DNA of 64,000 nt from Bacteroidales bacterium (GTDB lineage Bacteria; Bacteroidota; Bacteroidia; Bacteroidales; GCA-2748055), in NCBI GenBank assembly GCA_029210725.1, contig JARGFM010000002.1, positions 124,001-188,000 on the forward strand, written 5' to 3'. The notes under the pieces were generated by a model. It worked only from the letters and a program-made list of their open reading frames with translations, searched no databases and had not been told where the DNA came from. Positions 52,308 to 61,204 of the stretch are shown in pieces (the stretch's first letter is position 1; the number at the start of each line of letters is the position of its first letter). Position numbers and translations under genes: made by a program.

Positions 52308-53459
52308 ATGGAAAGCCTGAAAGCAAGAGGTTGTTGTAAAGAAAAGCAGTTGGAGATCAATGAAGATAATCTGGAGAGGATCGATTCCTATTTTGGGGGC
52401 TGTTCCAAGCTGGAATCCTACGACTGGTTAAGAGAAGTCACGGAACTGGATATCCCCGAAGTGCTTGAGGTGCGATTTAAAAATACCCGGAAGGGCTTTT
52501 ACCGGAATGTCAATGAATTACGGCTGAAGCGAGGCGATATTGTAGCCGTTGAGGCTTCGCCCGGGCACGATATAGGGATTATTTCACTGGCCGGGGAGAT
52601 TGTGGAAAAACAGCGGGAAAAGGCGAAATATTCCGGAAACAAGGAAGAGCTGAAAAAGGTTTACCGAAAGGCGAAGCAGGTGGATATTGATAAGTGGAGG
52701 GAAGCCATCAGCCAGGAGGATAATACCATGCTCCAGAGCCGGAAGATAGCTTCGGATCTGGGATTGAATATGAAGATTGGTGATGTGGAGTACCAGGGCG
52801 ACAATACCAAAGCTATCTTCTACTATATTGCCGATGAACGTGTCGATTTCCGCGAACTGATCAAGGTGCTGGCTGAATCTTTCCGGATCCGTATTGAGAT
52901 GAGACAGATCGGCGCCAGGCAGGAGGCTGGAAGGATCGGGGGGATCGGGACCTGCGGAAGGGAGCTTTGCTGCTCTACCTTTGTAACCAACTTTGTTTCT
53001 GTAAGCACCCACTCGGCCCGGGTACAGGAAGTGGCCCTGAATCCTCAGAAGCTTGCAGGACAGTGTGGCAAACTTAAATGCTGCCTGAATTACGAACTGG
53101 CCGGTTATGAGGATGCAAGAAAACATTTTCCGGATACGGGGATTCTCCTGAAAACAAAACAGGGAGATGCCTTTCACCTGAAAACGGATGTCTACCGTGG
53201 CATTATGTGGTACGGAACGGGAAGCGGAAGTGGACAGGCTCTGATACCTGTACCCACAGAGCGGGTTTTAGAGGTACAGGCAATGAACAGAAATGGAAAT
53301 CTCCCTGATGGACTGATTGAGTTCACCATTTCAGACAGGCCGGAAAGACTGGAATATACAAACGGGGCCGGCCAGGGTTCTCTTACCCGTTTTGAAAAAG
53401 AGAAGCCGGTAAAGAAAAAGAATAAACAAAGATCCTCCAGGAATCACTCCAGGAAATGA
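52308..53459 (+). CDS. ricT: RicT/YaaT PSP1-domain protein
   Basis: A 383-residue PSP1-domain protein of the RicT (YaaT) family. In Bacillus, RicT forms an Fe-S complex that steers RNase Y and RNA processing. The family core is clear: EVRFKNTRKGFY, the PSP1 region with LKRGDIVAVE, ERVDFRELIKVLAESFRIRIEMRQIGARQEA, and the Cys-rich stretch GTCGRELCCSTF...GKLKCCLNYEL. The C-terminus is a basic tail. It overlaps gldH by four bases, an arrangement common in Bacteroidota. The role in this phylum is not established. Confidence 0.9.
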   Translation: MESLKARGCCKEKQLEINEDNLERIDSYFGGCSKLESYDWLREVTELDIPEVLEVRFKNTRKGFYRNVNELRLKRGDIVAVEASPGHDIGIISLAGEIVEKQREKAKYSGNKEELKKVYRKAKQVDIDKWREAISQEDNTMLQSRKIASDLGLNMKIGDVEYQGDNTKAIFYYIADERVDFRELIKVLAESFRIRIEMRQIGARQEAGRIGGIGTCGRELCCSTFVTNFVSVSTHSARVQEVALNPQKLAGQCGKLKCCLNYELAGYEDARKHFPDTGILLKTKQGDAFHLKTDVYRGIMWYGTGSGSGQALIPVPTERVLEVQAMNRNGNLPDGLIEFTISDRPERLEYTNGAGQGSLTRFEKEKPVKKKNKQRSSRNHSRK

Positions 53460-53926
53460 TGAGAGTTACCATCCTAATATCTACGATACTATTTCTTTTA
53501 ATGGCTGTTTCGTGTGATTCTGAAATGGTCTACGACCAGTACCTGCATAATGAGAAAGGGATGTGGACCTGGAATGACGCCAAGGAGTTCAAAACGGAAA
53601 TTTCCGACACCATATCGATGCACAACATCTACCTGCAGGTGCGCCATACAGTGGATTATCCACTAAGCAACCTCTACATGTTTGTCCATGTGAAAGGGCC
53701 TGGCGGACAGCATTTGACCGATACCATTCATATGATCCTGGCTGCCCCCGGAGGGGAGTGGACAGGTAAGGGAAACGGTCATATCAGGGAATTAATGTTG
53801 CTTTACCGCAAGCAGACCCGCTTTCAGAGACCTGGGACCTATACCTTTACCCTGGAACAGGCCATGAGGCACGAAAAACTCCCGGTAAGCGATCTGGGCA
53901 TTCGAATCGAACGTATCAAGCCCTAA
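53456..53926 (+). CDS. gldH: Gliding motility lipoprotein GldH
   Basis: A 156-residue lipoprotein of the GldH family. In Flavobacterium, GldH is needed for gliding; many non-gliding Bacteroidota keep it. The signal (ILISTILFLLMAVSC, Cys20) and the sequence after it (DSEMVYDQYLHNEKGMW) fit the family. FELEQ-like ends appear as FTLEQAMRHEKLPVSDLGIRIE. It overlaps ricT by four bases (ATGATG at the junction) and precedes trmB by five bases. Confidence 0.88.
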   Translation: MMRVTILISTILFLLMAVSCDSEMVYDQYLHNEKGMWTWNDAKEFKTEISDTISMHNIYLQVRHTVDYPLSNLYMFVHVKGPGGQHLTDTIHMILAAPGGEWTGKGNGHIRELMLLYRKQTRFQRPGTYTFTLEQAMRHEKLPVSDLGIRIERIKP

Positions 53927-53931
53927 GTAAC

Positions 53932-54621
53932 TTGGGAAAGAAGAAACTTGCCAGATTCGCTGATTTGGAGAGCCTTGAGAAGGTTTTTCAACCTTCTTTG
54001 GAAGAGATTTCAGACAGGGACTACCGCCTGAAAGGGAGGTGGAGTCCTGATGTTTTCGGGAATAACCGGCCATTGATCCTGGAGCTGGGTTGCGGGAAGG
54101 GTGAATATACCCTGGGACTGGCCAGGAAGTATCCGGACAGGAATTATATGGGGCTCGATATCAAAGGGGCACGCATATGGACGGGGGCAAAGGCTGCAGC
54201 GAATGAGAAAATGGAAAATGTGGCTTTTTTACGAACCAGGATTGATTTCATCAACTCCTTTTTTGCCAGGGATGAGATCGAGGAAATCTGGATCACCTTT
54301 CCCGATCCCCAGGGAAAGAGACGGAGGCGGAAAAAGCGGCTTACAGGAGTCTTTTTTCTGAATAAGTACCGAAGCTTCCTTAAAGACGAGGGCCTGGTTC
54401 ATCTGAAAACCGATAATCGCCAGCTCTATCTGGATACCCTGGAGCTGCTCCGTTTTAATGAGTTGTCCGTGGAACTACACTCGACAGATATCTATAAGGA
54501 AAACTGGAGTGATGAGGTGGTTGGTATCCAGACCTATTACGAAAAGCGCTTTTTGGAAGAAGGAATGAAGATTAATTATCTCCGGTTCAGGCTTCCTTCC
54601 GGCAAGGAGATCAGGGATTAG
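53932..54621 (+). CDS. trmB: tRNA (guanine-N7-)-methyltransferase, TTG start
   Basis: Methylates G46 of tRNA with SAM. The 229 residues have the SAM motif LILELGCGKGEYTLGLA, YMGLDIKGARIW, WITFPDPQGKRRRRKKRL and the C-terminal YEKRFLEEGMKINYLRF. The start is TTG: no ATG or GTG occurs in this frame for many codons upstream. The resulting MGKKKLARFADL matches the usual TrmB N-terminus of this phylum. It lies five bases after gldH. Confidence 0.94.
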   Translation: MGKKKLARFADLESLEKVFQPSLEEISDRDYRLKGRWSPDVFGNNRPLILELGCGKGEYTLGLARKYPDRNYMGLDIKGARIWTGAKAAANEKMENVAFLRTRIDFINSFFARDEIEEIWITFPDPQGKRRRRKKRLTGVFFLNKYRSFLKDEGLVHLKTDNRQLYLDTLELLRFNELSVELHSTDIYKENWSDEVVGIQTYYEKRFLEEGMKINYLRFRLPSGKEIRD

Positions 54622-54625
54622 ATCG

Positions 54626-54964
54626 ATGACTCAGAATAAGGGTTTCTTTGAACGTGTTTATGAAGTGACCAGGATGATCCCCTGTGGAAGGATTACCAGC
54701 TATGGGGCCATTGCCAGATACCTGGGTGCGCCTGGTGCTGCCAGGATGGTCGGCTGGGCCTTGAACCAGAGCCACAAAGCTCCCCGGTATATCCCTGCTC
54801 ACCGGGTAGTAAACCGGGTGGGACTCCTGACAGGGAAGCACCATTTTGATGGTTCCACTCTCATGCAGGAATTGCTCGAAAATGAAGGCGCAATTATCGA
54901 GGAAAACCGCATCGTGAATATGGAAGATATGTTCTGGGATCCCATGGAAGAACGGGGTCTATAG
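54626..54964 (+). CDS. Alkyltransferase-like (MGMT-family) protein without the active cysteine
   Basis: A 112-residue protein with the DNA-binding domain of O6-alkylguanine-DNA alkyltransferases: VYEVTRMIPCGRITSYGAIARYLG, the arginine finger R40 in AARMVGWAL and IPAHRVVN. Active enzymes have PCHR; here residue 58 is Ala, so it cannot accept the alkyl group. Alkyltransferase-like proteins (ATL) bind such lesions and flag them for nucleotide excision repair, the likely role here. It is four bases after trmB, so it is in the same operon. Confidence 0.88.
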   Translation: MTQNKGFFERVYEVTRMIPCGRITSYGAIARYLGAPGAARMVGWALNQSHKAPRYIPAHRVVNRVGLLTGKHHFDGSTLMQELLENEGAIIEENRIVNMEDMFWDPMEERGL

Positions 54965-54988
54965 CTACTTAATCTAAATAAAAAAAGC

Positions 54989-54996
54989 TATCTTTG
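54989..54996 (+). promoter_or_regulatory. Candidate -7 element for mrp
   Basis: TATCTTTG, an exact TAnnTTTG match, lies 23 bases before the mrp ATG. There is no clear -33 TTG. Confidence 0.5.
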
Positions 54997-55019
54997 AGCA
55001 AGAAAAAATTCAGTGAGTA

Positions 55020-56117
55020 ATGGAGATACAGAAGGAGAAAATATTGGAAGTGCTGGAGAAAATCCGTCACCCGGAAACAAAAGAGAGTATTGTAGAATCT
55101 GGTATAGTGAATGAAGTGACTTACCGGGAAGGAGAATTATGGATCGGGTTGAAGTTTGGCCGGGCCAATGATCCTTTTATTCAGTCCCTTAAAAAAGCGT
55201 GCATGAGGGCCGTAAATGGCACCTTTGGTGATGATTCCCTGCAGAAAGGGCATATCCAGGTGCTGGTCCCCGACCCTCCGCCGAAGCGTGAGGTCCTCCC
55301 TGATGTGAAAAATATTGTTGCCGTGGCTTCCGGTAAGGGCGGGGTCGGGAAATCTACGGTGGCAGCCAACATGGCCGTGGCGCTGGCACAAACGGGAGCA
55401 AAGGTGGGCCTGATCGATGCAGATGTATATGGGCCTTCCATACCCAAGATGTTTGATGTGGAAGGCAAGCGGCCGTCGGCCCGTACAGAAGAGGGGGTGG
55501 AATGGATCATTCCCATTGAGAAGTACGGAGTGAAATTATTATCAGTTGGTTTCTTCGTGAAGCCGGAAGATGCGGTTGTCTGGCGTGGCCCCATGGCCAC
55601 CAGCGCATTAAAACAACTGATTTCACAGGGCGACTGGGGTGAGCTGGACTATCTCCTTATCGATCTGCCTCCGGGCACAGGTGATGTACACCTGACTATG
55701 GTTCAGGAGGTTCCGGTTACAGGAGTGGTCATTGTCAGTACCCCCCAGGATGTGGCACTGGCCGATGTGGTTAAAGGAATTAATATGTTTGCCGGTGAGA
55801 AGATCAATGTGCCGGTCCTGGGCCTGGTAGAGAATATGTCCTGGTTTACTCCTGAGGAGCTGCCCGAAAACAAATACTACATTTTTGGAAAGGAAGGTTG
55901 TAAAAGACTGGCGGAGAAGATGGGAATTCCCCTGTTGGGACAGGTTCCCATTGTTCAGAGCATCAGGGAGTCGGGCGATTCCGGGAAACCGGTGGCCCTG
56001 TCAGAAAACCCCTCCGGGGAGGCCTTCCGTCTTCTCGCGGAAGAAGTAAAAAGCGCTCTGGTCAGGCGAAATGCCGAACAGGGCCCCACCCGGAAGGTAG
56101 AGATAAGCATAAAATAG
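55020..56117 (+). CDS. mrp: Mrp/ApbC iron-sulfur cluster carrier ATPase
   Basis: A 365-residue P-loop protein that carries Fe-S clusters to target proteins. Residues 1-85 are a DUF59/MIP18 domain. GKGGVGKST (105-113) is the deviant Walker A, with DADVYGPSIPKMF and DLPPGTGDVHLTM following. The C-terminal CPxC motif that holds a bridging cluster in many ApbC proteins is absent: the equivalent stretch reads ENMSWFTPEELPENKYYIFG. The nifU-like gene follows 20 bases later, which fits a cluster scaffold-carrier pair. Confidence 0.94.
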   Translation: MEIQKEKILEVLEKIRHPETKESIVESGIVNEVTYREGELWIGLKFGRANDPFIQSLKKACMRAVNGTFGDDSLQKGHIQVLVPDPPPKREVLPDVKNIVAVASGKGGVGKSTVAANMAVALAQTGAKVGLIDADVYGPSIPKMFDVEGKRPSARTEEGVEWIIPIEKYGVKLLSVGFFVKPEDAVVWRGPMATSALKQLISQGDWGELDYLLIDLPPGTGDVHLTMVQEVPVTGVVIVSTPQDVALADVVKGINMFAGEKINVPVLGLVENMSWFTPEELPENKYYIFGKEGCKRLAEKMGIPLLGQVPIVQSIRESGDSGKPVALSENPSGEAFRLLAEEVKSALVRRNAEQGPTRKVEISIK

Positions 56118-56137
56118 GTATAAATAGCAAAGATATA

Positions 56138-56374
56138 ATGGAAGCGATAAAAGAACGCGTCGAAAAAGCGCTGGAGAAAATAAGACCATACCTGGTCGCC
56201 GACGGCGGTGATATAGCTCTGGTGGATATCACCGATGATATGGTTCTCCTGGTGGAGTTGAAAGGGGCCTGTAATGGTTGTCCATTTAGTATGCAGACTC
56301 TGAAAGCCGGTGTGGAGATAGCGGTTAAAAAGGAGGTTCCCGAGATAAAAGAAGTAGTGGAGGTGAACAGTTAG
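56138..56374 (+). CDS. NifU C-terminal domain Fe-S scaffold protein
   Basis: A 78-residue protein equal to the NifU C-terminal domain. VADGGDIALVDI and the cluster-binding C45-x2-C48 in KGACNGCPFS are present, with the helix QTLKAGVEIAVKKEVPEIKEV after it. It probably holds a transient Fe-S cluster for Mrp, its upstream neighbour. The length is normal for stand-alone Nfu proteins of this phylum. Confidence 0.93.
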   Translation: MEAIKERVEKALEKIRPYLVADGGDIALVDITDDMVLLVELKGACNGCPFSMQTLKAGVEIAVKKEVPEIKEVVEVNS

Positions 56375-56466
56375 GAGCTTTTTTACTCCGCTGATAAAAT
56401 AACTTATATCAAAACCAGTTAATTATTTGTAAGAACCTGGCATTATACTGTAATAACTGGATTAAA

Positions 56467-59154
56467 TTGCTTTCCCGGAAGACCATATATGGGGCGCTTT
56501 TGGCCCTGATTTCTGTTTACGGCCTGGTATCATGTTCCGTTGAAAAAAATACTTCACTGTCCAGGAACTATCACAATCTTACCTCACATTACAATGTCTA
56601 TTTTAACGGGTATGAAAGTTATAAGCAGGGTATAGATAAGGCCAACAAGTCCATACAAAACAATTATAACCAGATTCTTGACTTGTTCCTTTATGAGAAT
56701 GAGTCTGTGCATTCGGCAGCGTCAGGTGACATGAAGCGGGCCATTGACAAGGCTACCAAGGTCATCACAGTCCATTCCATCACTGCTAAACCCAAGGTTC
56801 AGCCGGGAAACCAATCTGCCAGGGACCGGGCATTTTACGATAAAAACGAGTACAATAAGTGGGCCGATGATTCATACCTCCTGATGGGAAAGGCCTATAT
56901 GCACCAGGGCGAATTCTTTCTGGCTGCTGAAGCATTCAATCACATTCTGGTAACTTTTCCCGACGAAGAGATTCGTTACCTGGCCATGATCTGGCTGAGT
57001 CGCGCCTATCTGATGATTGATGAGGAGAGGGAGGCTGAACGGATTCTGACCGCCCTTTTGGATGAGGCCATTCTGCCCAGGGAGTATTTGTCGGCTTATT
57101 ATACGACCAGAGCTCAGCTCCATCTTAAGAACCAGGAGTATTCGGCGGCGGCTGGGCAGCTTGAACTGGCATTGGGACAGAGGGGAGTCTCCAGGGAAGA
57201 TAAAATCAGATATACCTATATTCTGGCGCAACTCTATGCATCCTCTGCACAGAATAATCTGGCCCTGGAAAAGTACAAACGGGTTACCAGGTACAATCCA
57301 CCGTATGAAATGGCATTTAATGCCCGCGTAAGTATGGCCGAGGTGTTTGAATCGGGAGAGGTCGGCAGCGCCGATTTGAAAAAGTTGCTCGGGAAGATGC
57401 TCAAAGACAGTAAGAACCTGGAATATCAGGATCAGATTTATTTTGCACTGGGAAATATTTCCATGGAGGAGGGCGATCGGGAGAAAGCCATTGAGTATTA
57501 CCGTTTGTCGGTCTCCGCCAGCTTACAGAACCAGTATCAGAAGGGTTATTCTTCCCTGACTCTGGCAGAAATCTTTTACGAAGAACCCGATTATCTGCAA
57601 TCTGCAGCATACTACGATTCTGCTGTCACATTCCTGGACAGGGATTATCCCGGGTATGCCGGACTGGCATCACTTTCGGCCAGTCTTGATAACCTGGTGT
57701 ATAACGTCAGCTCCTACGAGCTGGAAGACAGTGTACAGATGCTGGCCGCTCTTCCCGATGAGCAACGCCTGGCTGTTATTGACGGGATTATTGAAGAGCT
57801 GAGAAAGCAGGAGGAAGAGGAGCGGCTGGCAGAGCAGGAAGCCATGCAGGAGCAGGCTTTTAACCAGTCGATGTTATATGGGAATGATCAGAGATCCGGA
57901 GGAAGGTTTAACCAGCCGGGCGTTCAGACGGGCGGACAGTGGTATTTTTATAACCTGAATGCCAAAAGCTTTGGCCAGCCCGAGTTCAGAATGAAATGGG
58001 GAGAACGTGTACTGGAGGACAACTGGAGGAGAAAAAGCAAGCGCACACAATCGGAAATGAATCCGGAACAGGGGGCCGAAGCAGATACCCTGCTGGGAAA
58101 TGGCGGCACTCCGGTTCTGGACAATAAAAGCAGGGAGTTCTACCTGATCAACATCCCGCTGACCGACTCAGCGAAGGAGCTGTCCCACCAAAGACTGGAA
58201 GAGGCGCTTTATAACATGGGAGTGATTTATAAGGAGCAACTGCTCGATTATGAAGAAGCCCTGGCGGTCTTTAAAGAATTAATCAGACGATATCCGGACA
58301 CTGAAAACGGTCCTTCGGTGTACTATTATCTTTATGAATTAAGTAATAACCTTCAGAAACCCACGGAGGCACAATTCTATGCCAACCAGCTTTCGCTAAG
58401 CTATCCCGATTCGCATTTTGCCAAATTGTTAAACAATCCAAACTACCCGGCGGAGCTGCAGGAGGAGGAGATGAGGGTCGTACGTTTCTATGAAGGGATA
58501 TACAGGCTCTATCAGGAGAAAGACTACGGTGGAGTGATTGCCGGCGCAGACAGCGCCCTGGTACTTTTTGAAGAAGATCCGCTCCTGCCCAAATTTAAGT
58601 ATATACGAGCGATGGCCCTGGGAGCCGTGGGAGGAAAGGAAGTGATGAAAGTGGCGCTTGACTCGCTGATTGCACAGCATCCTTCCGCGGAAGAGAGCCT
58701 GCAGGCCAGGGAGATCGTAGAATATATGTATGTGGAGTTCCCGGAAATCATGGAAGCAGATCAGGCTGCTGAGGCTGAAGAGGTTTACGGAGCGATCGAC
58801 TCTGCCGGGGAACACTACGTACTTCTTGCAGTCCATTCCAGTCAGAATGTGAACCAGGTGAGTTTCGATCTGCTGAACCACAACCTGGATTATTATAACC
58901 AGTATGATCTCTCCATTGAGCAAGTCCAGATGGCCGATTCCTATATCGTATTGCTTGTAAAGCCATTTCTAAATGCGGAGGCTGCATCCAGGTACCTGGC
59001 CGACATAGAGAAGAACAGGGAGGTAATACTTAAGGGAATTGCATTCCCGCAATACCGGATGATGATCATATCCCGGGATAATTTTGAAATCCTTTCTGAA
59101 AAGAAAGAGCTGGTACCTTACTACTTGTTTTTCCAAAAGCACTATTATCCATAA
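56467..59154 (+). CDS. porW: T9SS/gliding TPR lipoprotein PorW (SprE), TTG start
   Basis: An 895-residue TPR lipoprotein needed for T9SS function in P. gingivalis (PorW) and Flavobacterium (SprE). A signal and lipobox (ALLALISVYGLVSC, Cys23) lead into the family signature NTSLSRNYHNLTSHYNVYFNGYESYKQG. TPR-like helices follow through about residue 440, then a Glu/Gln-rich segment, QWYFYNLNAKSFGQPEF, and further TPRs (EEALYNMGVIYKEQLLDYEEALAVFKELI). The start is TTG, with no ATG or GTG close upstream in frame. porX follows four bases later. Confidence 0.88.
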   Translation: MLSRKTIYGALLALISVYGLVSCSVEKNTSLSRNYHNLTSHYNVYFNGYESYKQGIDKANKSIQNNYNQILDLFLYENESVHSAASGDMKRAIDKATKVITVHSITAKPKVQPGNQSARDRAFYDKNEYNKWADDSYLLMGKAYMHQGEFFLAAEAFNHILVTFPDEEIRYLAMIWLSRAYLMIDEEREAERILTALLDEAILPREYLSAYYTTRAQLHLKNQEYSAAAGQLELALGQRGVSREDKIRYTYILAQLYASSAQNNLALEKYKRVTRYNPPYEMAFNARVSMAEVFESGEVGSADLKKLLGKMLKDSKNLEYQDQIYFALGNISMEEGDREKAIEYYRLSVSASLQNQYQKGYSSLTLAEIFYEEPDYLQSAAYYDSAVTFLDRDYPGYAGLASLSASLDNLVYNVSSYELEDSVQMLAALPDEQRLAVIDGIIEELRKQEEEERLAEQEAMQEQAFNQSMLYGNDQRSGGRFNQPGVQTGGQWYFYNLNAKSFGQPEFRMKWGERVLEDNWRRKSKRTQSEMNPEQGAEADTLLGNGGTPVLDNKSREFYLINIPLTDSAKELSHQRLEEALYNMGVIYKEQLLDYEEALAVFKELIRRYPDTENGPSVYYYLYELSNNLQKPTEAQFYANQLSLSYPDSHFAKLLNNPNYPAELQEEEMRVVRFYEGIYRLYQEKDYGGVIAGADSALVLFEEDPLLPKFKYIRAMALGAVGGKEVMKVALDSLIAQHPSAEESLQAREIVEYMYVEFPEIMEADQAAEAEEVYGAIDSAGEHYVLLAVHSSQNVNQVSFDLLNHNLDYYNQYDLSIEQVQMADSYIVLLVKPFLNAEAASRYLADIEKNREVILKGIAFPQYRMMIISRDNFEILSEKKELVPYYLFFQKHYYP

Positions 59155-59158
59155 TAAT

Positions 59159-60715
59159 ATGGGCAGGCAGATACATATACTATGGACCGATGATGAAATT
59201 GACCTGCTGAAGCCCTATATCCTTTTTCTGGAGGAAAGGGATTACAGGGTGACCACGGCGGCCAATGGAAACGATGCCCTGAACCTGGTAGAGCTTAACG
59301 ACTTTGATCTGATCTTTCTGGATGAAAATATGCCTGGATTATCAGGGCTGGAGACCCTGGAAAGAATCAAGATTCTTACTCCTTCCACCCCGGTGGTCAT
59401 GATTACCAAGAGTGAGGAGGAGGATATCATGGATGAGGCTCTGGGGGGTAAGATATCGGACTATCTGATTAAACCGGTAAATCCCAAGCAGATCCTGCTA
59501 TCCATTAAAAAGAATATTGACACAAAAAGACTGGTTACCCAGAAAACCACTTCCGGATACCAGTCTCAGTTCGGCCGGATCGGTATGCAGATCAATTCGG
59601 CCTCTACCTTCGGGGACTGGACAGACATCTATACACGGCTTGTTTACTGGGAAAGGGAATTTGATGCCAGTGGGGCCGGGGGCATGGAAGAGGTGCTGCA
59701 AATGCAAAAGTCGGAAGCCAACAAGGAATTCTCCAGGTTTATCCGGAAGCACTATGAGGGTTGGTTTTCCGGGGATCAAGATGACAAGCCCCTGCTCTCA
59801 CCGGGGGTCTTCAGAAAAAAGGTCTTCCCTCTGCTCCAGCAAGGAAAAGTGATGGTGGTTCTTATCGACAACCTTCGCTATGATCAGTGGAAAATCATAG
59901 AGCAGGAGATGAATGATCTCTACCGGACCGATGAAGAGCTTATCTTTTCAAGCATCTTGCCAACGGCCACCCAGTATGCCAGGAATGCCATGTTTGCCGG
60001 AATGATGCCAGGTGAAATTCAGCGTCAACATCCCGGTCTTTGGGTGGATGAAAATGAGGAAGGCAGTAAAAATGCTTACGAGGAGGAGTTGTGCAGGAAG
60101 CAGATGCAGAGACTTGGATTGGGAGCATCGTTCAATTATGAAAAGATCAGTAATCAGCGGGCAGGGAAGAAACTGGTAGAGAATTACAGCGATCTGCTTA
60201 ATTATGACCTGAATATCGTGGTCTATAATTTTGTCGATATGCTCTCTCATGCCAGAACGGAGATAGAAATGATCCGCGAGTTGGCCTATGATGAGTCATC
60301 CTATCGTTCGCTGGTCCAAAGCTGGTTTCAGCATTCCTACCTCTTCGATCTGCTGAAAGAGATGAACCAGCATGATATTACCCTGGTCATTACAACCGAT
60401 CACGGTGCGGTAAGGGTAAGCAATCCCGTTAAAGTGATTGGCGACCGGCAAACATCGGTCAATCTGAGGTACAAACAGGGTAAGAACCTGAACTATCCTC
60501 CAAAGGAAGTTTTTGATGTGGTTCAGCCAGAACTGGTCCAACTGCCCAGGAACCATATGACCACCAGTTACATTTTTGCCATGAACAATGACTATCTGGT
60601 TTATCCCAATAACTACAACCATTTTGTGAACCTCTACAGGAACACTTTCCAGCACGGAGGAATTTCCATGGAGGAGATGCTGATCCCTCTGTCCATTTTA
60701 TCACCGGTACGTTGA
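59159..60715 (+). CDS. porX: T9SS response regulator PorX with PglZ domain
   Basis: A 518-residue regulator, the same length as well-known PorX. Residues 1-125 are a receiver domain (phospho-acceptor Asp55 in FLDENMPG, with WTDDE near 9-13 and YLIKP). After helical linker segments comes an alkaline-phosphatase-fold PglZ domain (from about 230): VVLIDNLRYDQWK, PTATQYARNAMFAGMMPGE, VYNFVDMLSHAR and ITTDHGAVRV hold the metal ligands. In P. gingivalis PorX, with PorY and sigma P, controls T9SS genes. The ATG at 59159 was chosen because longer versions run back into porW. It is coupled to tsaE. Confidence 0.93.
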   Translation: MGRQIHILWTDDEIDLLKPYILFLEERDYRVTTAANGNDALNLVELNDFDLIFLDENMPGLSGLETLERIKILTPSTPVVMITKSEEEDIMDEALGGKISDYLIKPVNPKQILLSIKKNIDTKRLVTQKTTSGYQSQFGRIGMQINSASTFGDWTDIYTRLVYWEREFDASGAGGMEEVLQMQKSEANKEFSRFIRKHYEGWFSGDQDDKPLLSPGVFRKKVFPLLQQGKVMVVLIDNLRYDQWKIIEQEMNDLYRTDEELIFSSILPTATQYARNAMFAGMMPGEIQRQHPGLWVDENEEGSKNAYEEELCRKQMQRLGLGASFNYEKISNQRAGKKLVENYSDLLNYDLNIVVYNFVDMLSHARTEIEMIRELAYDESSYRSLVQSWFQHSYLFDLLKEMNQHDITLVITTDHGAVRVSNPVKVIGDRQTSVNLRYKQGKNLNYPPKEVFDVVQPELVQLPRNHMTTSYIFAMNNDYLVYPNNYNHFVNLYRNTFQHGGISMEEMLIPLSILSPVR

Positions 60716-60716
60716 T

Positions 60717-61130
60717 ATGAAAACCATTACCATTTCATCACTGAAGGAGATTGATACGGCTGCCGGGAGTTTCCTGGAAGCAGCCGGAGAGCATACTGTC
60801 ATTGCCTTTTCAGGAGAACTGGGAGCCGGGAAGACCACTTTTATCCAGGCCATTTGCCGGAATCTGGGGATCGAGGTGGAAGTGAACAGCCCCACCTTTT
60901 CCCTGGTCAATGAATATTTTACTCCAAAGGGGGATTCGATTTATCATTTTGATCTGTACAGAATTGAATCTGCCGGGGAGCTTTTTGATATGGGATATGA
61001 AGAATATTTTTATTCAGGATCACTCTGCCTGATCGAATGGCCGGAAAAGGCCTCTGTACTGATTCCGCATGATGCGCTCAGGGTGAACATTTTGACAGGC
61101 GAAAATGAGACCCGGATCCTGCAATTCTGA
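60717..61130 (+). CDS. tsaE: tRNA threonylcarbamoyladenosine biosynthesis ATPase TsaE
   Basis: A 137-residue ATPase that works with TsaB and TsaD to add t6A to tRNA. The Walker A motif is SGELGAGKTTFIQA, followed by VNSPTFSLVNEY, YHFDLYRI and CLIEWPEK, all family signatures. It starts one base after the porX stop. The order porX-tsaE-ald is common in Bacteroidota. Confidence 0.95.
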   Translation: MKTITISSLKEIDTAAGSFLEAAGEHTVIAFSGELGAGKTTFIQAICRNLGIEVEVNSPTFSLVNEYFTPKGDSIYHFDLYRIESAGELFDMGYEEYFYSGSLCLIEWPEKASVLIPHDALRVNILTGENETRILQF

Positions 61131-61149
61131 CGGTCATTTCGTGTAAAAA

Positions 61150-61178
61150 TTGACATTCCTGACGAATTATCTTATTTT
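61150..61178 (+). promoter_or_regulatory. Sigma-70-like promoter candidate for ald
   Basis: TTGACA (61150-61155), 17 bases, then TATTTT (61173-61178) looks like the E. coli-type consensus, and TATTTTAG is also near TAnnTTTG. The ATG of ald follows 26 bases later. Confidence 0.4.
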
Positions 61179-61194
61179 AGGCTATCCCAATAAC

Positions 61195-61200
61195 AGGAGG
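61195..61200 (+). promoter_or_regulatory. Strong Shine-Dalgarno site of ald
   Basis: AGGAGG four bases before the ATG at 61205. Such full sites are rare in Bacteroidota, so this supports the start and may mark strong expression. Confidence 0.7.
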
Positions 61201-61204
61201 AGAA

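Noticed and set aside
54626-54964. Calling the MGMT-family gene an active ogt repair enzyme
   Set aside because: The alkyl-acceptor cysteine is replaced by alanine at residue 58.
56375-56466. Short GGAG...CTCC hairpin after the nifU-like gene as a terminator
   Set aside because: Only four base pairs, with the T run inside the loop and not after the stem.
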